Source: Rikenellaceae bacterium (GTDB lineage: Bacteria; Bacteroidota; Bacteroidia; Bacteroidales; Rikenellaceae). Taken from it: DNA of 64,000 nt. The notes beneath the pieces were generated by a model. It was not told where the DNA came from, searched no databases, and saw only the letters and a program-made list of their open reading frames with translations. The DNA is taken from NCBI GenBank assembly GCA_015060115.1, contig SUZB01000005.1, positions 1 through 64,000 on the forward strand, read 5' to 3'. The position numbers and the translations under genes were made by a program. Within the stretch, counting starts at the first letter, position 1; each line of letters opens with the position of its first letter. Shown one piece after another: positions 7,304-16,730 of the stretch.

Positions 7304-10030
7304 TTACTCCTGCAAAGCTGCCTGAGCAGCTGCAAGGCGTGCGATAGGCACACGGAAAGGCGAGCAGCTTACATAGTTCAAACCAGCGTGGTGGCAGAAC
7401 TCTACTGAAGAGGGCTCACCGCCGTGCTCACCGCAGATACCGCACTTGAGCTCAGGACGAGTGGTGCGACCCTTGAACACAGCCTCACGGATAAGCTGAC
7501 CTACACCGTTGCGGTCCAAAATCTTGAAAGGATCGTTCTTCAAAATGTTGCGCTCAAGGTAGATAGGCAAGAACTTAGCGATATCATCGCGTGAGAAGCC
7601 AAGAGTCATCTGAGTAAGGTCGTTAGTACCGAACGAGAAGAACTCGGCAACCTCAGCAATCTGGTTAGCGGTAACAGCAGCGCGAGGAACCTCAATCATA
7701 GTACCTACGAGGTAGTCGATGCGGTCGTTACGCTCAGCGAATACAGCCTCAGCAGTCTTGTCGATGATGTTCTTCTGGTAGCGGAGCTCCTTGTGGTTAC
7801 CTACCAAGGGAACCATGATCTCCACCTTAACAGGTGTGCCCGAAGCCTTAACATTCATTGCAGCCTCGATGATAGCGCGTGTCTGCATCTCGGTAATCTC
7901 GGGATATGTATTACCCAAGCGGCAACCACGGTGACCAAGCATGGGGTTAACCTCGTGCAAAGCCTCAACCTTAGCCTTAACCTTCTCTACGGGGATACCC
8001 ATAGCCTCGGCCATATCCTGCTGATCCTTATCGGTGTTAGGAGCGAACTCGTGCAAAGGAGGATCCAACAAACGAACGATAACGGGGTAGCCGTTCATAA
8101 CCTTGAACAGACCCTCGAAGTCGCCACGCTGCATAGGAAGCAACTTGTTGAGAGCTACACGACGACCATCCTCATCGTCAGAGAGAATCATCTCGCGGAT
8201 AGCCTTGATACGGTCGCCCTCGAAGAACATATGCTCTGTACGGCAAAGACCGATACCCTGAGCGCCGAAAGCAAATGCCTGCTCAGCATCGCGAGGAGTA
8301 TCAGCGTTAGCACGAACATTCATCTTAGAGTACTTGCCTGCAAGCTCCATAAGCTGACCGAAGTCGCCATCGAGGTTGGCAGCCTGAGTAGCAACTTGAC
8401 CGAGGTAAACCTCACCGGTAGAACCGTTCAACGAAATCCAATCGCCCTCCTTAATCTCGTAGCCATTAACCTTGATAGTGCGAGCCTTGTAGTCGATCTC
8501 CAACTCACCAGCACCCGATACGCAGCACTTACCCATACCACGAGCCACAACGGCTGCGTGTGAGGTCATACCACCGCGAGCTGTGAGGATACCGGCAGCA
8601 TCCAACATACCCTTCAAATCCTCAGGCGAGGTCTCGATACGAACAAGGATAGCCTTCTGGCCAGTCTCGTTGAGAACCTTCTCGGCATCGTCAGCGAAGA
8701 ATACTACGGGACCTGTTGCTGCACCGGGAGATGCGGGAAGACCCTTAACGATAACCTTAGCGTTCTTGATAGCCTTCTTGTCGAATACGGGGTGCAATAG
8801 CTCATCGAGCTTCTCAGGCTCGCAACGCAAAACTGCGGTCTTCTCGTCGATAAGACCCTCGCGAAGCATATCCATAGCGATCTTCACCATCGCTGCACCG
8901 GTACGCTTACCGTTACGGCACTGCAACATCCAGAGTTTACCGTCCTGAATGGTGAACTCGATATCCTGCATATCTGTGAAGTACTGCTCCAAGTGGCGCT
9001 GAATACCGTCCAACTCGGCATATACATCGGGCATAACCTCCTCCAACGAAGGATACTTAGCCTTACGCTCCTCCTCAGAGATGTTCTGAGCAGCAGCCCA
9101 ACGCTTCGAGCCCTCGATAGTAATCTGCTGGGGAGTACGGATACCTGCAACCACATCCTCACCCTGAGCGTTGATAAGATACTCACCGTTGAAGATGTTC
9201 TCGCCGGTAGCTGCATCACGCGAGAATGCTACGCCGGTAGCTGAGTTGTCACCCATATTACCGAATACCATCGCCTGAACAGAAACGGCTGTACCCCACT
9301 CCTCGGGAATGTTGTTGAGCTTACGGTAGAGGATAGCACGCTCGTTCATCCAAGAGCCGAACACTGCGCAGATAGCACCCCAAAGCTGATCCCAAGCGCT
9401 GGTGGGGAACTCCTTGCCGGTCTGCTCCTTGATAGCCTTCTTGAACGAAGCAACCAACTCCTTCAAGTCATCGGTGGTAAGGTCGGTATCGTTCTTGATG
9501 CCACGCTTCTCCTTCTGAGCGTCGATAATAACCTCGAAGGGATCGTGATCCTCCTTAGACTGAGGCTTCATGTCGAGCACTACATCACCGTACATCTGTA
9601 CGAAACGGCGATATGAGTCCCAAGCAAAACGGGGGTTGCCACTGAGCTTTGCAACAGCCTCAACAGCCTCATCGTTCATGCCAAGGTTGAGGATTGTATC
9701 CATCATACCGGGCATTGAAGCACGAGCACCCGAGCGAACTGAAACCAACAAAGGAAGAGTGGTGTCGCCAAACTTGCGACCAGTGAGGTTCTCGATATTC
9801 TTGATAGCGGCCTCCACCTCGGGACGCAACAACTCAATAACACGCTCCTTGCCCTCCTTGTAGTACTCAGTACATACATCGGTTGTGATGGTAAATCCCG
9901 GAGGTACGGGGATACCGATGAGGTTCATCTCGGCGAGGTTGGCACCCTTACCGCCAAGCAACTCTCGCATCTTGCCATTACCCTCGGCGAGCTTGTTACC
10001 GAAGGTGTAGACGCGCTTTACATCTGCCAT
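7304..10030 (-). CDS. ppdK: Pyruvate, phosphate dikinase
   Basis: 908 residues, typical of bacterial PPDK. The enzyme interconverts pyruvate + ATP + Pi and PEP + AMP + PPi. The N-terminal nucleotide-binding domain shows [10 protein letters not shown] (27-36) and [14 protein letters not shown]; the swivelling phosphohistidine domain has [16 protein letters not shown] with catalytic His 491; the C-terminal PEP-binding barrel ends with [17 protein letters not shown], which includes the active-site cysteine. In anaerobic Bacteroidales it works around the PEP/pyruvate node beside KorAB-type enzymes. It is monocistronic, with its own promoter, a hairpin in the leader and a terminator. Confidence 0.97.
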   Translation of the reverse strand: MADVKRVYTFGNKLAEGNGKMRELLGGKGANLAEMNLIGIPVPPGFTITTDVCTEYYKEGKERVIELLRPEVEAAIKNIENLTGRKFGDTTLPLLVSVRSGARASMPGMMDTILNLGMNDEAVEAVAKLSGNPRFAWDSYRRFVQMYGDVVLDMKPQSKEDHDPFEVIIDAQKEKRGIKNDTDLTTDDLKELVASFKKAIKEQTGKEFPTSAWDQLWGAICAVFGSWMNERAILYRKLNNIPEEWGTAVSVQAMVFGNMGDNSATGVAFSRDAATGENIFNGEYLINAQGEDVVAGIRTPQQITIEGSKRWAAAQNISEEERKAKYPSLEEVMPDVYAELDGIQRHLEQYFTDMQDIEFTIQDGKLWMLQCRNGKRTGAAMVKIAMDMLREGLIDEKTAVLRCEPEKLDELLHPVFDKKAIKNAKVIVKGLPASPGAATGPVVFFADDAEKVLNETGQKAILVRIETSPEDLKGMLDAAGILTARGGMTSHAAVVARGMGKCCVSGAGELEIDYKARTIKVNGYEIKEGDWISLNGSTGEVYLGQVATQAANLDGDFGQLMELAGKYSKMNVRANADTPRDAEQAFAFGAQGIGLCRTEHMFFEGDRIKAIREMILSDDEDGRRVALNKLLPMQRGDFEGLFKVMNGYPVIVRLLDPPLHEFAPNTDKDQQDMAEAMGIPVEKVKAKVEALHEVNPMLGHRGCRLGNTYPEITEMQTRAIIEAAMNVKASGTPVKVEIMVPLVGNHKELRYQKNIIDKTAEAVFAERNDRIDYLVGTMIEVPRAAVTANQIAEVAEFFSFGTNDLTQMTLGFSRDDIAKFLPIYLERNILKNDPFKILDRNGVGQLIREAVFKGRTTRPELKCGICGEHGGEPSSVEFCHHAGLNYVSCSPFRVPIARLAAAQAALQE

Positions 10031-10078
10031 AATTGTCTTGTTTTTATAGTTAAAAAATAATTAGTTGCAATAGATTTG

Positions 10079-10111
10079 GGCTATTCTTCCTACGAATAGC
10101 CTACAAAAGTA
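10079..10111 (-). promoter_or_regulatory. ppdK promoter and 5' leader hairpin
   Basis: TACTTTTG (10104-10111) on the minus strand is followed at once by a perfect 8-bp hairpin, GGCTATTC/GAATAGCC with a seven-base loop (about 10079-10101). The hairpin would form the very 5' end of a ~70-nt leader, a position that often protects mRNA from decay. Confidence 0.55.
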
Positions 10112-10214
10112 AATAAAAAAATCGGAAAATACAAAGATTATGCACGAAAATATGCACTCTAAGTGTGGGGTTTTGCCCCTAAGATGATGATTTTTTATTG
10201 TAGCGAGCGTAAAA

Positions 10215-11390
10215 CTACCTCTCGATAGTGCCGCTACCTACCAATCTCTCGCCATCGTACCAAACGGCAAACTGACCCGCAGCGATGCCACGCTGAGGCT
10301 CGTCAAAGAGGATGTAGAGCACCCCCTCATCGATGATAAGCTCCGCCCATTGCAGGGGCTGACGATAGCGAATACGCACCTCATAACGGCGGTGCTCACC
10401 CTCCTGCATCTTGTCCGCAGGGTCTACCCAATGAATATCTTTTGCTTCGATTTTCAGCGCCTTGCGATAGAGTCCGGGGTGGTTGTCGCCCTCGCCTACA
10501 TAGACAACATTCTGCTCGACATCAGTGCCGATAACAAACAGCGACTCCTTACGGCCACCAATGCCTAAACCCTTGCGCTGACCGATAGTGAAGAAGTGCG
10601 CACCATCGTGCGTGCCAATCTTCTTGCCATCGCGCACCGTGAGGCGATAGGGTATGCTATGTGCCTTATAATCATCGTTGGCACAATCCCTCGCAAAGCG
10701 AGGTGAGTGGGGTAGTATCTCGTGGACATTACCCTGCTTGGCAGCGAGTTTTTGTTGAAGAAATACGGGTAGGTCCACCTTGCCTACGAAACATATGCCC
10801 TGCGAATCTTTGCGCTTGGCTGTGGCTAAGCGCTGCTCCTCGGCAATGCGCCTAACCTCTGGCTTTAGGAGATGACCTATGGGGAACATGGCGTAAGATA
10901 GCTGCTCCTGAGTGAGTTGGCAGAGAAAGTAACTCTGGTCTTTATTGGGGTCGCTACCCGCCAAAAGGCTGTAGTGTGTGTGCCCCTCCTTGTCGGTCCA
11001 CTCCTCCAGACGACAGTAGTGGCCTGTGGCAACCTTGTCGGCGCCAAGGCGCAATGCCTCCTTAAGGAAAACATCGAACTTTATCTCGCGGTTGCACAAT
11101 ACATCGGGGTTTGGGGTACGCCCTGCCTCATACTCCGCAAACATATAATCTACAACTCTTTTGCGATACTCTGCCGAGAGGTCTACATAGTGAAACTCAA
11201 TGTCGAGTCGTTTGGCAACAAGCTCGGCAAATACTTGGTCGTCGTACCAAGGACAATCGCCCTCCAAGGTGCCTGTCGTGTCGTGCCAATTGCGCATAAA
11301 GAGGCCGATGACCTCGTGCCCCTGCTGTTTGAGCAGGTAGGCGGCCACCGATGAATCGACACCTCCCGACAAGCCTACGACAACCCTCAT
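10215..11390 (-). CDS. mnmA: tRNA-uridine 2-sulfurtransferase
   Basis: 391 residues. MnmA thiolates U34 of tRNA-Lys, -Glu and -Gln. The ATP-pyrophosphatase P-loop GLSGGVDSSVAAYLL lies at 6-20; the two catalytic cysteines are present at Cys 99 (LCNREIKF) and Cys 200 (SQGICFVGK); GHYCRLEE and DQSYFLCQL follow the family pattern. Last gene of the rpsP-rimM-folE-mnmA operon, 13 bases after folE. All four genes serve translation or one-carbon/cofactor supply. Confidence 0.96.
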   Translation of the reverse strand: MRVVVGLSGGVDSSVAAYLLKQQGHEVIGLFMRNWHDTTGTLEGDCPWYDDQVFAELVAKRLDIEFHYVDLSAEYRKRVVDYMFAEYEAGRTPNPDVLCNREIKFDVFLKEALRLGADKVATGHYCRLEEWTDKEGHTHYSLLAGSDPNKDQSYFLCQLTQEQLSYAMFPIGHLLKPEVRRIAEEQRLATAKRKDSQGICFVGKVDLPVFLQQKLAAKQGNVHEILPHSPRFARDCANDDYKAHSIPYRLTVRDGKKIGTHDGAHFFTIGQRKGLGIGGRKESLFVIGTDVEQNVVYVGEGDNHPGLYRKALKIEAKDIHWVDPADKMQEGEHRRYEVRIRYRQPLQWAELIIDEGVLYILFDEPQRGIAAGQFAVWYDGERLVGSGTIER

Positions 11391-11403
11391 TTTTTATAAA
11401 AGG

Positions 11404-12012
11404 CTACTTAATGAGTTGCATAAACTCATCGCGTGTGCGAGGGTCAGAGAGGAATACACCCGTAAATGCCGATGTGGTAGTTACTGAGCGCTGCTTCTCA
11501 ACGCCACGCATCTGCATACAGGTGTGGCTTGCCTCGATAACTACGGCAACGCCCAGCGGGTTAAGGGCGTGCTGTATGCTGTCGCGAATCTGCACCGTAA
11601 GGCGCTCCTGCACCTGAAGACGGCGAGCGAAGCACTCTACGACACGCGCAATCTTCGAGAGGCCGGTGATATGGCCGTTGGGGATATACGCCACATGAGC
11701 CTTGCCGATAAAGGGCAACATGTGGTGCTCGCATACCGAGAAGAGCTCGATATCCTTAACCAAGACCATCTGCTGATACTCCTCCTTGAACATCGCTGAA
11801 CGAAGAATGGCGATAGGGTCCTGAGCATAGCCCTTGGTGATGAACGACATCGCCTTGGCTACACGCTCGGGAGTCTTGATAAGACCTTCACGCTCTGGAT
11901 CCTCGCCCAATAGACGCAATATCTCGCGATAGTGCACCATCAACTGCTCGATGCGCTCGCTGTTGTAGCAATCTTCTCTCTTGTAATTTGATGCAAATTC
12001 CTCCATATACAT
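11404..12012 (-). CDS. folE: GTP cyclohydrolase I
   Basis: 202 residues, full length for type I. It converts GTP to 7,8-dihydroneopterin triphosphate, the first step of folate synthesis. Zinc ligands are visible in [20 protein letters not shown] (Cys and His) and in [10 protein letters not shown] (second Cys). [14 protein letters not shown] and the substrate motif [10 protein letters not shown] are conserved. It starts 15 bases after rimM in the rpsP operon. Confidence 0.96.
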   Translation of the reverse strand: MYMEEFASNYKREDCYNSERIEQLMVHYREILRLLGEDPEREGLIKTPERVAKAMSFITKGYAQDPIAILRSAMFKEEYQQMVLVKDIELFSVCEHHMLPFIGKAHVAYIPNGHITGLSKIARVVECFARRLQVQERLTVQIRDSIQHALNPLGVAVVIEASHTCMQMRGVEKQRSVTTTSAFTGVFLSDPRTRDEFMQLIK

Positions 12013-12027
12013 ATTATATATTACATA

Positions 12028-12525
12028 TTAGAGCTCCAAAAGGCCATCAGGCAATACAAACTTGATAACCTCGCCTTCGAAGTCGATATGTGTTATAAAC
12101 TCCTCTTGAGCAGGAACTAAATGCTCCCGACCATCAATCCTTATCTCGAATAGGGGGTTGGCCTCGCTGTCGATATAGTCCGTAAGCTCGCCACGAAGCT
12201 CGCCCACCACGACACTAAAACCGACCAAATCCTCCATATAGAACTCGTCATCGGCACACTCCGAATCCTCCTCCTCGATAAATATCTCGCGACCCACCAA
12301 GAATTCCTCGGCACGACGCTCTGTGTCGATATCATCGAAGCGAGCCACAGCGCCCGACTGACCACGGCGCTCCCACTCCGAACAAAACAGAGGAACCGCG
12401 AGCTTGTCTATCTCGACAAACAGCGGTTCCTCTTTTCGGAAATCGTCGGGGAAAGAGCCGTATAGCGTAATCATCACGCCACCATCGGTGCCAAAGAGGC
12501 GACCTATGCGTCCCACGGCGATCAT
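12028..12525 (-). CDS. rimM: Ribosome maturation factor RimM
   Basis: 165 residues from the ATG at 12525. The frame is open further upstream, but that extension would be read antisense-like through the rpsP tail and is Leu/Arg-rich noise; MIAVGRIGRLFGTDGG is the usual RimM start, with AAGGTG before it. An N-terminal RimM barrel is followed by a PRC-type barrel (residues ~95-165). RimM binds uS19 in assembling 30S subunits. It lies 13 bases downstream of rpsP, the classic pairing. Confidence 0.92.
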   Translation of the reverse strand: MIAVGRIGRLFGTDGGVMITLYGSFPDDFRKEEPLFVEIDKLAVPLFCSEWERRGQSGAVARFDDIDTERRAEEFLVGREIFIEEEDSECADDEFYMEDLVGFSVVVGELRGELTDYIDSEANPLFEIRIDGREHLVPAQEEFITHIDFEGEVIKFVLPDGLLEL

Positions 12526-12538
12526 AGCACCTTGAAGA

Positions 12539-13072
12539 TTAAGCCTCCTCAGCGGGAGCCTCAGTAGCCTCAGCAGCCTCCTCAGCAGCCTGTGCGGCAG
12601 CCTCAGCAGCGGCAGCAGCCTTCTTCTCAGCGATAGCAGCAGCACGCTCCTCCTTAACCTTAGCCTCGGCAGCAAGCTGAGCCTTCTTAGCAGCGTTTGC
12701 ATCAGATGCGAGCTTGTTGCTCTTAGCATCGATCTTCGACTGCTTCTCCTCAGCCCACTTGTTGAACTTTGCCTCAGCCTCAGCCTCAGTGAATGCGCCC
12801 TTAGCTACACCGCCCAAAAGGTGCTTCTTATACATTACGCCCTTGTACGAGAGAATTGCTCGACAAGTATCCGTAGGTTGTGCGCCCTTAAGTAACCAAT
12901 CCAAAGCTCGGTCGAACTTCAAATCGATTGTAGCAGGATTCGTGTTGGGGTTATAAGTACCCAACTTCTCGATGAACTTACCATCACGTGGCGCTCTGCT
13001 ATCTGCGGCTACGATGTGGTAGAAAGCATAACCCTTCTTACCATGACGAGCCAAACGAATTTTAACAGCCAT
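12539..13072 (-). CDS. rpsP: Ribosomal protein bS16 with long Ala/Glu tail
   Basis: 177 residues. The first ~85 ([20 protein letters not shown]... [19 protein letters not shown]) are bS16. After about residue 100 the protein turns into an Ala/Glu/Lys-rich segment that ends in almost pure Ala-Glu. Enterobacterial bS16 is only ~82 residues; long tails are known in Bacteroidetes. The tail should form extended helix on the ribosome surface; its job is unknown. First gene of the operon, preceded by a promoter and a leader hairpin. Confidence 0.95.
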   Translation of the reverse strand: MAVKIRLARHGKKGYAFYHIVAADSRAPRDGKFIEKLGTYNPNTNPATIDLKFDRALDWLLKGAQPTDTCRAILSYKGVMYKKHLLGGVAKGAFTEAEAEAKFNKWAEEKQSKIDAKSNKLASDANAAKKAQLAAEAKVKEERAAAIAEKKAAAAAEAAAQAAEEAAEATEAPAEEA

Positions 13073-13134
13073 TTTGCTATAAAATTTATTGGTTAATAAT
13101 AATACGCATAACCCAATTCGGGTTTTTAAGCGCG

Positions 13135-13142
13135 CAAATATA
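13135..13142 (-). promoter_or_regulatory. Promoter of the rpsP operon
   Basis: TATATTTG on the minus strand about 63 bases before rpsP. The leader contains a small hairpin AACCC-GAATT-GGGTT (about 13109-13123), a possible site for control by a ribosomal protein, though nothing proves that. Confidence 0.55.
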
Positions 13143-13264
13143 CGGACATTTTCCCAATCTGCAAAACATTTAGTAAGAAAATCTCGGAAAGTTATCTGTT
13201 TTTCACCGTTTTGTGGCCCGTTGTTTGCTTGTTGGTAGGCGTAAACCTATAAAATAACTAATTT

Positions 13265-13732
13265 ATGTTACCTCAAAAGAAGTACAATCGTATGCCCTCG
13301 GTCTTTGCCGATTTGTTCGCTGACCAGTGGCCTGAGTTGTGGTCGCGCCGTACCACGACACCTCAAATCAATGTCATCGAGACTGACAAGAAGTTCAAAA
13401 TCGAGATTGCTGCACCCGGTATGTCGAAAGATGATTTCAGGGTGGAGCTAAATGCTGACGGTCAGTTGGTTGTCTGCCTCGACAAGGAGACAGAAAAAGA
13501 CGATAAGGGCAAGGAGTGTTGCGGTGATAAGGATTGCGAGAAAGACGAAAAGCACCACTACCTGCGCAGGGAGTTTACCTACTCATCGTTCTGTCAGATT
13601 TTCAACCTGCCTGAGAGTGTCGATAGGGAGAAGATCGAGGCCAAGATGAAACACGGTGTTCTGCGCATCAAACTGCCCAAGAAGTCGGGTGCCGATGCCG
13701 AGAAGATGGCAAAGATGATTGCTATCGAGTAA
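13265..13732 (+). CDS. Small heat shock protein, Hsp20 family
   Basis: 155 residues. An alpha-crystallin domain spans roughly 35-140: INVIETDKKFKIEIAAPGMS is the usual entry, YLRREFTYSSFCQIFNLP the central strand, and GVLRIKLPKK the conserved end. Residues ~75-100 form a highly charged Lys/Asp/Glu insert with two cysteines (ECCGDKDCEKDEK), longer than in most homologues. Such proteins hold unfolding proteins in an ATP-independent way. Monocistronic; no TAnnTTTG element or CIRCE was seen upstream. A terminator follows four bases after the stop codon. Confidence 0.93.
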   Translation: MLPQKKYNRMPSVFADLFADQWPELWSRRTTTPQINVIETDKKFKIEIAAPGMSKDDFRVELNADGQLVVCLDKETEKDDKGKECCGDKDCEKDEKHHYLRREFTYSSFCQIFNLPESVDREKIEAKMKHGVLRIKLPKKSGADAEKMAKMIAIE

Positions 13733-13735
13733 CGA

Positions 13736-13772
13736 AAAAGAGTAGTTTTCCGCTGCGGAGAACTACTCTTTA
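13736..13772 (+). terminator. Terminator of the hsp20 gene
   Basis: A long stem (AAAGAGTAGTT / AACTACTCTTT with TTCCGC/GCGGAG above it) directly after the stop codon, followed by TATTTATTTA. Confidence 0.8.
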
Positions 13773-13906
13773 TTTATTTAGTTATTTTCTTGTTCGCGCA
13801 GTCGGCGTGTAAATGAGGATTTTGAGGGCGAGCGTAACGACAAAATACACTTTTTATTCAGCCTCTTATATATTTAGTTATTTTTCTTGTCCGCGCAGTC
13901 GGCGTG
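13771..13906. repeat. Direct repeat of the 3' end of the zinc-ribbon membrane gene
   Basis: About 40 bases ending CGCGCAGTCGGCGTG occur at 13771-13811 and again at about 13862-13906. The second copy is the last codons and stop of the minus-strand gene at 13878; the first lies in the gap. It reads as a relic of a local duplication. Confidence 0.6.
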
Positions 13907-14297
13907 ATATGTCGGCTACGGTGCGCAATAGCGCCCAACTTATCATCGCAAAGGCAAAGAGCAGAATAGCTGCCGAAATAGCGATAATCTTAATATTCTC
14001 CACCTCTACGAACATCGGCATAATGAGCGCTCCGAAGGTGCAGAAGAGTCCCAAGACGAGTATTATATCGGCGGCATTGACGAGTACGGCTTCGCGGAAT
14101 GTATACTTCGATTTGGGTGCAGGCTGTGCATTGGTGTAATTCTCTACAACTACGCTCTCTGCAATGCCCTCAGCCCTGACCTCTTCCGAACTCTCTTCTG
14201 GCCTATCGGCACGGCAGTTTGGGCACAAGTTTAGTTCGCTTGATACCAAAGTGTTGCAGTTGCGACAAAGCCACTCGCTGTCACTCCTATTTTTCAT
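13878..14297 (-). CDS. Zinc-ribbon membrane protein
   Basis: 139 residues. An N-terminal zinc ribbon has two CxxC pairs (WLCRNCNTLVS and LNLCPNCRAD, residues 10-30), followed by a Glu-rich linker and two transmembrane helices (ADIILVLGLFCTFGALIMPM and IIAISAAILLFAFAMISWAL). No known domain beyond the ribbon. It overlaps no neighbour and lies 11 bases downstream of the 87-residue membrane protein, so the two probably share a transcript. Function unknown. Confidence 0.7.
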   Translation of the reverse strand: MKNRSDSEWLCRNCNTLVSSELNLCPNCRADRPEESSEEVRAEGIAESVVVENYTNAQPAPKSKYTFREAVLVNAADIILVLGLFCTFGALIMPMFVEVENIKIIAISAAILLFAFAMISWALLRTVADISRRLRGQEK

Positions 14298-14308
14298 AGT
14301 GTTTTTGC

Positions 14309-14572
14309 TTATTTCTTCTTGGCCTCGGTGTGGTCAATATCACAACCTGCGCAGTTGCCCGAACAGATGTTATCCGAGTCGCAATCATTCAAACCCATAT
14401 CCTCGCGAGTCTCCTGTACGGCGCACTTGATACCCATCTTCTGCATATTGGGATTTGTCGAAATCTCCGACTGGATATGGTGGCCTTTGAAGATGTAGGT
14501 TAGCGACATTGCTAATGCGAAGAATCCTACTACCGCAATGGCGGCGATGATGGTTACTAAAATTGTTGACAT
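14309..14572 (-). CDS. Small Cys-rich single-pass membrane protein
   Basis: 87 residues. One N-terminal transmembrane helix (ILVTIIAAIAVVGFFALAMSL), then a soluble tail with KCAVQE, and a cysteine cluster DCDSDNICSGNCAGCDIDH near residues 63-81. The layout (one helix plus a short Cys cluster) recalls NqrM-type maturation factors of Na+-translocating NADH:quinone reductase, but the spacing differs and no nqr genes are in view, so this is only a comparison. A metal-binding role is a fair guess. Expressed from the minus half of a back-to-back promoter pair shared with trkA. Confidence 0.6.
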   Translation of the reverse strand: MSTILVTIIAAIAVVGFFALAMSLTYIFKGHHIQSEISTNPNMQKMGIKCAVQETREDMGLNDCDSDNICSGNCAGCDIDHTEAKKK

Positions 14573-14614
14573 ATCTTTTTATAAAAACTATGTTTTTAGT
14601 TGCTTTTTCGACTG

Positions 14615-14630
14615 CAAATTTATATATTTG
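14615..14630. promoter_or_regulatory. Abutting divergent -7 elements (Cys-rich protein / trkA)
   Basis: CAAATTTA (minus-strand TAAATTTG, 14615-14622) directly touches TATATTTG (plus strand, 14623-14630), making a near-palindrome. Each promoter's -33 region falls across the other's start site, so polymerase could probably occupy only one at a time. Confidence 0.6.
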
Positions 14631-14707
14631 CACTGTAATATGCAAATGTTATAGCCTTATATTAGATAACGGCTGTATGTAATTGTTTTATATTCATTTA
14701 ATTAACG

Positions 14708-16048
14708 ATGAGGATAGTCATAGCGGGTGCAGGAGATATGGGTACACATCTTGCCAAGATGCTTAGTGGTAACGGCCACGACATTACGGTTGTGGATGTC
14801 GAGCCAAAGGCTTTGGTCGAGGTGGGAAATCTGGTCGATGTTGTTACCGTTGAGGGCGACACCACGCAGTTCTCGGTGTTGCGTAAGGCGGGTGTAAGAA
14901 AGTGCGACCTCTTTATCGCTGTGCGCTCGGTGCAGAACGATAATATTCTCTCGGCTGTGATGGCCAAGCAGCTCGGAGCCAAGAAGGCTATCGCCCGTGT
15001 CGATAGTAGCGAATATCTTGAGCCTAACAGCAAGGAGGTCTTTATCGATATGGGTATCGACTATATCTTCTATCCTGAGCAGATTGCTGCCCGTGAGGTT
15101 ATCAACCTTCTGGGTCATACCTCGACTACGGAGTATGTCGATTTTGCCGGTGGCAAGCTCTCGATGGTTGCCTTTCGTTTGGAACTTACATCGCCTCTGT
15201 TGGGGCGCAAGGTTATCGACACAAGTTCGTCTGATGATGACCTCGAATATCGCACTGTGGCAATCGTTCGTGGCTCTCGCACCATTATCCCTACAGCCGA
15301 TGACCGCTACGAGGAGGAGGATATGATATATGTGCTCACTCGTCATAGCGCTACGCAGAAGGTTGTCGAGCTTTCGGGTCGCAGGGAGTACGAAATTCGC
15401 AATATGATGATTTTGGGCGGCTCGCGTATCGGTGTTCGTATCGCCAACGAGCTACAAAACGATATCAATGTAAAGTTGGTTGACTACAATGCCGATAAGG
15501 CGTATCGCTTGGCCGAGATGTTGGATAAGACGCTTATTATCAACGAGGATGGCCGTGATACCGAGGCAATGATGGAGGAGGACCTATCTTCGATGGATGC
15601 CTTTGTGGCGGTTACGGGTCGAAGCGAGACGAATATCCTTGCCGCTATGCTTGCCAAGCGTATGGGCGTAAAGCGCGTTATTGCCGAGGTTGAGAATATC
15701 AACTATATCTCGCTTGCCGAGAGCATCGGTGTCGATACCATCATCAACAAGAAGTTGGTTACGGCATCTAACATCTTCCGCTTTACGATGACCACCGATG
15801 TTCAATCTATCAAGTGCCTTACGGGTAGTCAGGCCGAGGTGCTTGAGTTTATCGTTAAGCCCAATTCGGAGGCTACAAAGTCGCGTGTTCGCGACCTCGG
15901 TCTGCCCTCCGATGCCGTTATTGGCGGTGTGGTGCGTGGCGATAGAGTATTTATCGCTGTTGATGACACGCAGATTAACGCCTACGACAAGGTCGTTGTA
16001 TTTGCAATGCCCGACTCGGTGATGCGCGTTGCCGAGTTCTTCAACTAA
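14708..16048 (+). CDS. trkA: Trk potassium uptake regulator TrkA
   Basis: 446 residues with two RCK halves. Each begins with a Rossmann NAD-binding site: MRIVIAGAGDMGTHLAKML (1-19) and MMILGGSRIGVRIANEL (about 231-247). Both RCK_N domains are followed by RCK_C domains, ending near VVFAMPDSVMRVAEFF. TrkA gates the TrkH/TrkG potassium channel in response to nucleotides. A trkH gene normally follows in Bacteroidetes but here a nucleoside kinase gene does, so the channel must be encoded elsewhere. Confidence 0.95.
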   Translation: MRIVIAGAGDMGTHLAKMLSGNGHDITVVDVEPKALVEVGNLVDVVTVEGDTTQFSVLRKAGVRKCDLFIAVRSVQNDNILSAVMAKQLGAKKAIARVDSSEYLEPNSKEVFIDMGIDYIFYPEQIAAREVINLLGHTSTTEYVDFAGGKLSMVAFRLELTSPLLGRKVIDTSSSDDDLEYRTVAIVRGSRTIIPTADDRYEEEDMIYVLTRHSATQKVVELSGRREYEIRNMMILGGSRIGVRIANELQNDINVKLVDYNADKAYRLAEMLDKTLIINEDGRDTEAMMEEDLSSMDAFVAVTGRSETNILAAMLAKRMGVKRVIAEVENINYISLAESIGVDTIINKKLVTASNIFRFTMTTDVQSIKCLTGSQAEVLEFIVKPNSEATKSRVRDLGLPSDAVIGGVVRGDRVFIAVDDTQINAYDKVVVFAMPDSVMRVAEFFN

Positions 16049-16113
16049 CGGCCTAACGACTACAACACAAACTTTAGATACAGACACAACGAAAAAACCT
16101 TATTAACCCTTTT

Positions 16114-16728
16114 ATGTATATAGCTATTGCAGGTAATATCGGTAGTGGCAAAACCACACTTACCGAACTTCTGACGAAACGCTACAACGCAAAATCTTAC
16201 TACGAGGACCTCTCTAACCCCTACATCAACGACTTCTACGAAGATATGAGTCGTTGGTCGTTCCAATTTCAGCTGTGGTTCCTCGGTAGCCGTATCCAGC
16301 AGACTTTCGATATGCTGGCAGATGGCTCGGATACCGTTGTGCAGGATCGTACAATCTACGAAGACGCCCATATCTTCGCTCAGAATCTCCACGATATGAG
16401 CCTGATGTCTTCACGCGACTTTGGTACATATATGAAGATTTTTAATCTTCAGTCGCACATCATTCCAAAGCCCGATGTGTTGATATATCTCAAGGCGAGT
16501 ATCCCTACGCTTGTGCGCCAAATACGCAAGCGAGGCAGAGAGTATGAACAGAACATAGATATTAGCTACCTCACACGCCTTAACGACAAGTATAACAACT
16601 GGATAGAGAATATCTACGATGGTCGTGTGCTTGTTGTCGATAAGGATGTAGATGACTTTGTTGCGGATCCTACGATTATCGAACGCATCTGCGCCTCGAT
16701 TGAGGATATTGTTAAAAAGGATAAGTAG
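16114..16728 (+). CDS. Deoxynucleoside kinase
   Basis: 204 residues of the dGK/dCK/TK2-like family, which phosphorylates deoxynucleosides for salvage. P-loop GNIGSGKTTLTELL (7-20), a YYEDLSNPY stretch matching the substrate-binding region, and the DRTIYEDAHIFA motif for the substrate base. Ends in a LID-like region (KRGREYEQNID). Specificity cannot be read from the sequence. The stop codon is two bases before the next gene's GTG start, so the genes are co-transcribed. Confidence 0.88.
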   Translation: MYIAIAGNIGSGKTTLTELLTKRYNAKSYYEDLSNPYINDFYEDMSRWSFQFQLWFLGSRIQQTFDMLADGSDTVVQDRTIYEDAHIFAQNLHDMSLMSSRDFGTYMKIFNLQSHIIPKPDVLIYLKASIPTLVRQIRKRGREYEQNIDISYLTRLNDKYNNWIENIYDGRVLVVDKDVDDFVADPTIIERICASIEDIVKKDK

Positions 16729-16730
16729 CA

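Noticed and set aside
7793..8563. 256-codon frame on the plus strand over ppdK
   Set aside because: Mirror of codon bias in a highly conserved gene; no homology pattern, and ppdK motifs are intact on the other strand.
12526..12729. 68-codon N-terminal extension of RimM
   Set aside because: Arg/Leu-only noise from the other frame of the rpsP tail; RimM starts at MIAVGRIG with a ribosome site.
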